Shown: piece after piece, positions 8,001-8,490 of the stretch | Layout: every line of letters begins with the position of its first letter | Numbering within the stretch: the stretch's first letter is position 1 | NCBI GenBank assembly: GCA_024654605.1 | Contig: JANLHH010000087.1 | Location: 1-8,490 of the forward strand | Source of the DNA: Patescibacteria group bacterium | GTDB taxonomy: Bacteria; Patescibacteriota; Minisyncoccia; Phycocordibacterales; JANLHH01 | Reading direction: 5' to 3' | Length of the DNA: 8,490 nucleotides | Notes under the pieces: generated by a model | Database searches by the model: none | What the model was told of the DNA's origin: nothing | What the model saw: the letters and a program-made list of their open reading frames with translations, nothing else | Program-made: the position numbers and the translations under genes

Positions 8001-8490
8001 ATGCATGGACTTGTATCCTTCATACACTAAACCTTTCTGGTGAAGTTCTTTAAACGCCCACCAAATAGATTCGCTGTACGCGGAGTCCATCGTCTTGTAG
8101 CTTGTTCCCATATCAACAAACCGCCCCATGCGCGGAACTTGGCTCTTCCATTCGGAGTCATAGCGAAGTACTGATTTTTTCGCTTCGGCGTTAAATTTTT
8201 CCACGCCAAACGTCTCAATATCTTTTTTATGCTCCAGTCCAAGCTCTTTTTCAATGAGATTTTCAACGGGAAGCCCGTGACAATCCCAACCCCACTGGCG
8301 ACGCACGAAACGTCCCTTCATCGTTTGATAACGGGGAATCGCGTCTTTGATGGTTCCCGCCGCAAAATGGCCGTAATGGGGAAGACCAGTAGCAAACGGC
8401 GGGCCGTCATAAAAAACGAAAGGCGTGCCTTCTTTCGTCTTCTCCAGCGTCTTCTCAAAAATGCGGTTTTTGCCCCAGAAAGCGAGGATT
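5007..8490 (-). CDS. ileS: Isoleucine--tRNA ligase, type 2 (eukaryote-like), with inserted histidine phosphatase domain; 5' end outside window
   Basis: Cytoplasmic class I synthetase that charges tRNA-Ile and hydrolyses mischarged Val-tRNA. The frame is open to the right edge, giving 1160 visible residues; about 20 are missing. Numbering from the first visible residue: the FYDGPPFATGLPHYGH segment carries the HIGH-type motif HYGH at 38-41 (8367-8378). Cys pairs are C165/C168 and C401/C404. The editing domain is marked by WTTTPWTLPGN (222-232) and GTGIVHIAPAFGEDD (318-332). A further Cys set, C473/C476 and C710/C712, is split by the insert at about 494-694. KMSKR is at 799-803 (6081-6095). The anticodon-binding domain begins near 885, followed by the type 2 C-terminal extension. 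The HYGH context, the GTILAEDGQKMSKR context and the lack of a C-terminal zinc finger indicate the IleS2 class, known for mupirocin insensitivity. Without the insert it would have the usual 1000 or so residues. The ATG at 8321 is internal. Confidence 0.97.
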   Translation of the reverse strand, partial: ILAFWGKNRIFEKTLEKTKEGTPFVFYDGPPFATGLPHYGHFAAGTIKDAIPRYQTMKGRFVRRQWGWDCHGLPVENLIEKELGLEHKKDIETFGVEKFNAEAKKSVLRYDSEWKSQVPRMGRFVDMGTSYKTMDSAYSESIWWAFKELHQKGLVYEGYKSMHICPRCETTLASAEVAQGYKDITDISVTVKFELTDPVRTDGSGEPTSHGASEPGTYVLAWTTTPWTLPGNVALAVGKDIEYAKVQHEGKHYLLAKERIAEIFKNKEHEVIGNITGSDLVGRSYKPVFDYYSKDASLPNHENGWKIYAAPFVTTESGTGIVHIAPAFGEDDMNLGREERLPFVQHVNMDGTFKAEVAEFAGLLVKPKEDPQETDIAIIKYLAHHNTLFAKEKITHSYPHCWRCDTPLLNYATNSWFIEVTKLRDKLVKENKKIAWVPSSVGEARFGNWLAGARDWAISRSRFWGAPLPVWKCDSCGEQEIIGSIDDLRERTGTRITKIILARHGESEKNVKDIFDHSLNTYGLTKKGEKEAKELGSELKHASVDYVYSSEVRRARQTAEIIGKKLGVPVSMAKDLNEMDNGEWDGKRRDDERIREGREAYLALSPEAQYKAPRGDTGESWEEVEARTERFMREILEKHAGKTVVLVTHAGLIGYALRTLNTLSFQETVEIFEKPQVNGYAIPITIHVSNKTKRALDLHRPFIDELTFSCSCGGQMKRVPEVFDCWFESGSMPFAQFHYPFENKKEFEDNFPADFIAEGLDQTRGWFYTLLVLGMGLFGKSPYKNVVVNGTILAEDGQKMSKRLKNYPDPMEVVAKYGADSVRYYVLSSPVMRAEDLRFGEKGVDEIYKKLILRLNNVCTFYETYKSDLKQVPEGKGQKHLESKNVLDRWITERLNQLITEVGDAMDRYELDRATRPIALFIDDLSTWYLRRSRERFKGDDERDKQSALQTTGYTLRTLSKIMAPFLPFLAEDIYQKINGEKESVHLEDWPKEKHVNIALIDEMSEVRRVVSLGLENRAREGFKVRQPLLRLTVKSRALEKKEDLHVLIQDEVNVKEIVFDENIADDVYLDINLTDELKKEGFIRELIRHIQDLRKKTQLTPQDVVVLSVSTSTEGEALVREFDNDIKKAALLHEVNFGDSFPGEEFSINDIPFKLRLER
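6408..7010 (-). other. Histidine phosphatase (phosphoglycerate mutase superfamily) domain embedded in IleS
   Basis: About 201 in-frame codons (visible IleS residues about 494-694) with no counterpart in ordinary IleS. The domain opens with KIILARHGESEKN, the RHG signature: R503 and the phospho-acceptor H504 (codon 6978-6980). It continues with GLTKKGEKEAKELG, then SSEVRRARQTAEII with the second catalytic Arg (R554). LNEMDNGEWDG follows, with the acid residue E578, then GDTGESWEEVEARTERF. VVLVTHAGLIGYALR supplies the second catalytic His (H649). Every residue expected in an active branch 1 histidine phosphatase is present, and the length equals a complete domain. Upstream IleS sequence ends at GSIDDLRERTG and resumes at LDLHRPFIDEL, so the domain replaces only a short linker between the two Cys pairs of a zinc-ribbon-like segment. 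The family acts on phosphosugars, phosphoproteins, nucleotides and other phosphoesters. The substrate here is unknown. Confidence 0.93.
7025..7053. repeat. Perfect 10-bp inverted repeat beside the insertion junction, within ileS
   Basis: GGAGATCATC (7025-7034) and GATGATCTCC (7044-7053) are perfect inverted arms around a 9-base loop. They encode the conserved EIIGSIDDL region of IleS, about 15 bp from where the phosphatase domain begins. The arms may be a by-product of the codons used, since the protein sequence here is normal for the family. Confidence 0.5.
7856..7899. repeat. Coding palindrome inside the IleS editing domain
   Basis: A 44-bp imperfect palindrome. The outer stem CCCCGT (7856-7861) pairs with ACGGGG (7894-7899). 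The middle stem AGAA (7863-7866) pairs with TTCT (7889-7892). The inner stem GGCTCC (7870-7875) pairs with GGAGCC (7878-7883) across a 2-base loop. It encodes visible residues 197-211 (DPVRTDGSGEPTSHG), a hydrophilic Gly/Ser/Pro-rich loop just before the conserved WTTTPW editing segment. The length of this loop varies among IleS proteins. The heptamer CCGTGAG occurs at 7858-7864 and again at 7901-7907, just beyond the right arm. The structure resembles palindromic elements that insert in frame into genes of other bacteria, but its identity as a mobile repeat is unproven. Confidence 0.65.

Noticed and set aside
8319..8321. ATG at 8321 as the ileS start
   Set aside because: The frame continues upstream to the window edge and contains the essential HYGH motif, so this Met is internal.

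Overview
This window looks like part of a compact bacterial chromosome, most likely from a Patescibacteria/CPR-type organism (Parcubacteria-like). That placement is an inference. It rests on a eukaryote-like type 2 isoleucyl-tRNA synthetase, a short RecO without a zinc finger, a single-pass surface protein built of beta-sandwich-like repeats inside a housekeeping cluster, very short intergenic gaps and moderate GC. UGA acts as a stop (it ends recO), so the standard bacterial code fits. No 16S rRNA or other marker is present to confirm the lineage.

All five genes lie on the minus strand, so transcription runs from the right edge to the left. In order they are: ileS (5007 to beyond 8490; the 5' end, probably about 20 codons, is outside the window), recO (4251-4838), a membrane-anchored multidomain protein of unknown function (2247-4178), glyQS (882-2201), and an AI-2E family membrane permease (878 down to the left edge, C-terminus cut off). 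Gaps are 168, 72, 45 and 3 bases. No stretch over 300 bases lacks a gene. I see no rRNA, tRNA, CRISPR array, insertion sequence or convincing intrinsic terminator.

The standout is ileS. The enzyme is complete in its visible catalytic, editing and anticodon-binding parts. Between the two cysteine pairs of a zinc-ribbon-like segment near the end of its editing/connective region it carries an in-frame domain of about 200 residues. This domain is a full histidine phosphatase (phosphoglycerate mutase superfamily) with every catalytic residue intact. It is neither an intein nor a frameshift artefact: IleS sequence resumes cleanly on both sides. A second, smaller oddity in the same gene is a 44-bp imperfect palindrome encoding a Gly/Ser/Pro-rich loop in the editing domain. 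This resembles a palindromic repeat that has invaded a coding region.

The 168-bp ileS-recO gap is almost filled by two further long imperfect palindromes. Upstream of the surface-protein gene is an extended -10 promoter so close to the ATG that its transcript is probably leaderless. Functionally the window mixes translation (IleS, GlyRS), recombinational repair (RecO), a permease and a surface protein. The genes share direction and spacing, but nothing seen links them into one pathway.
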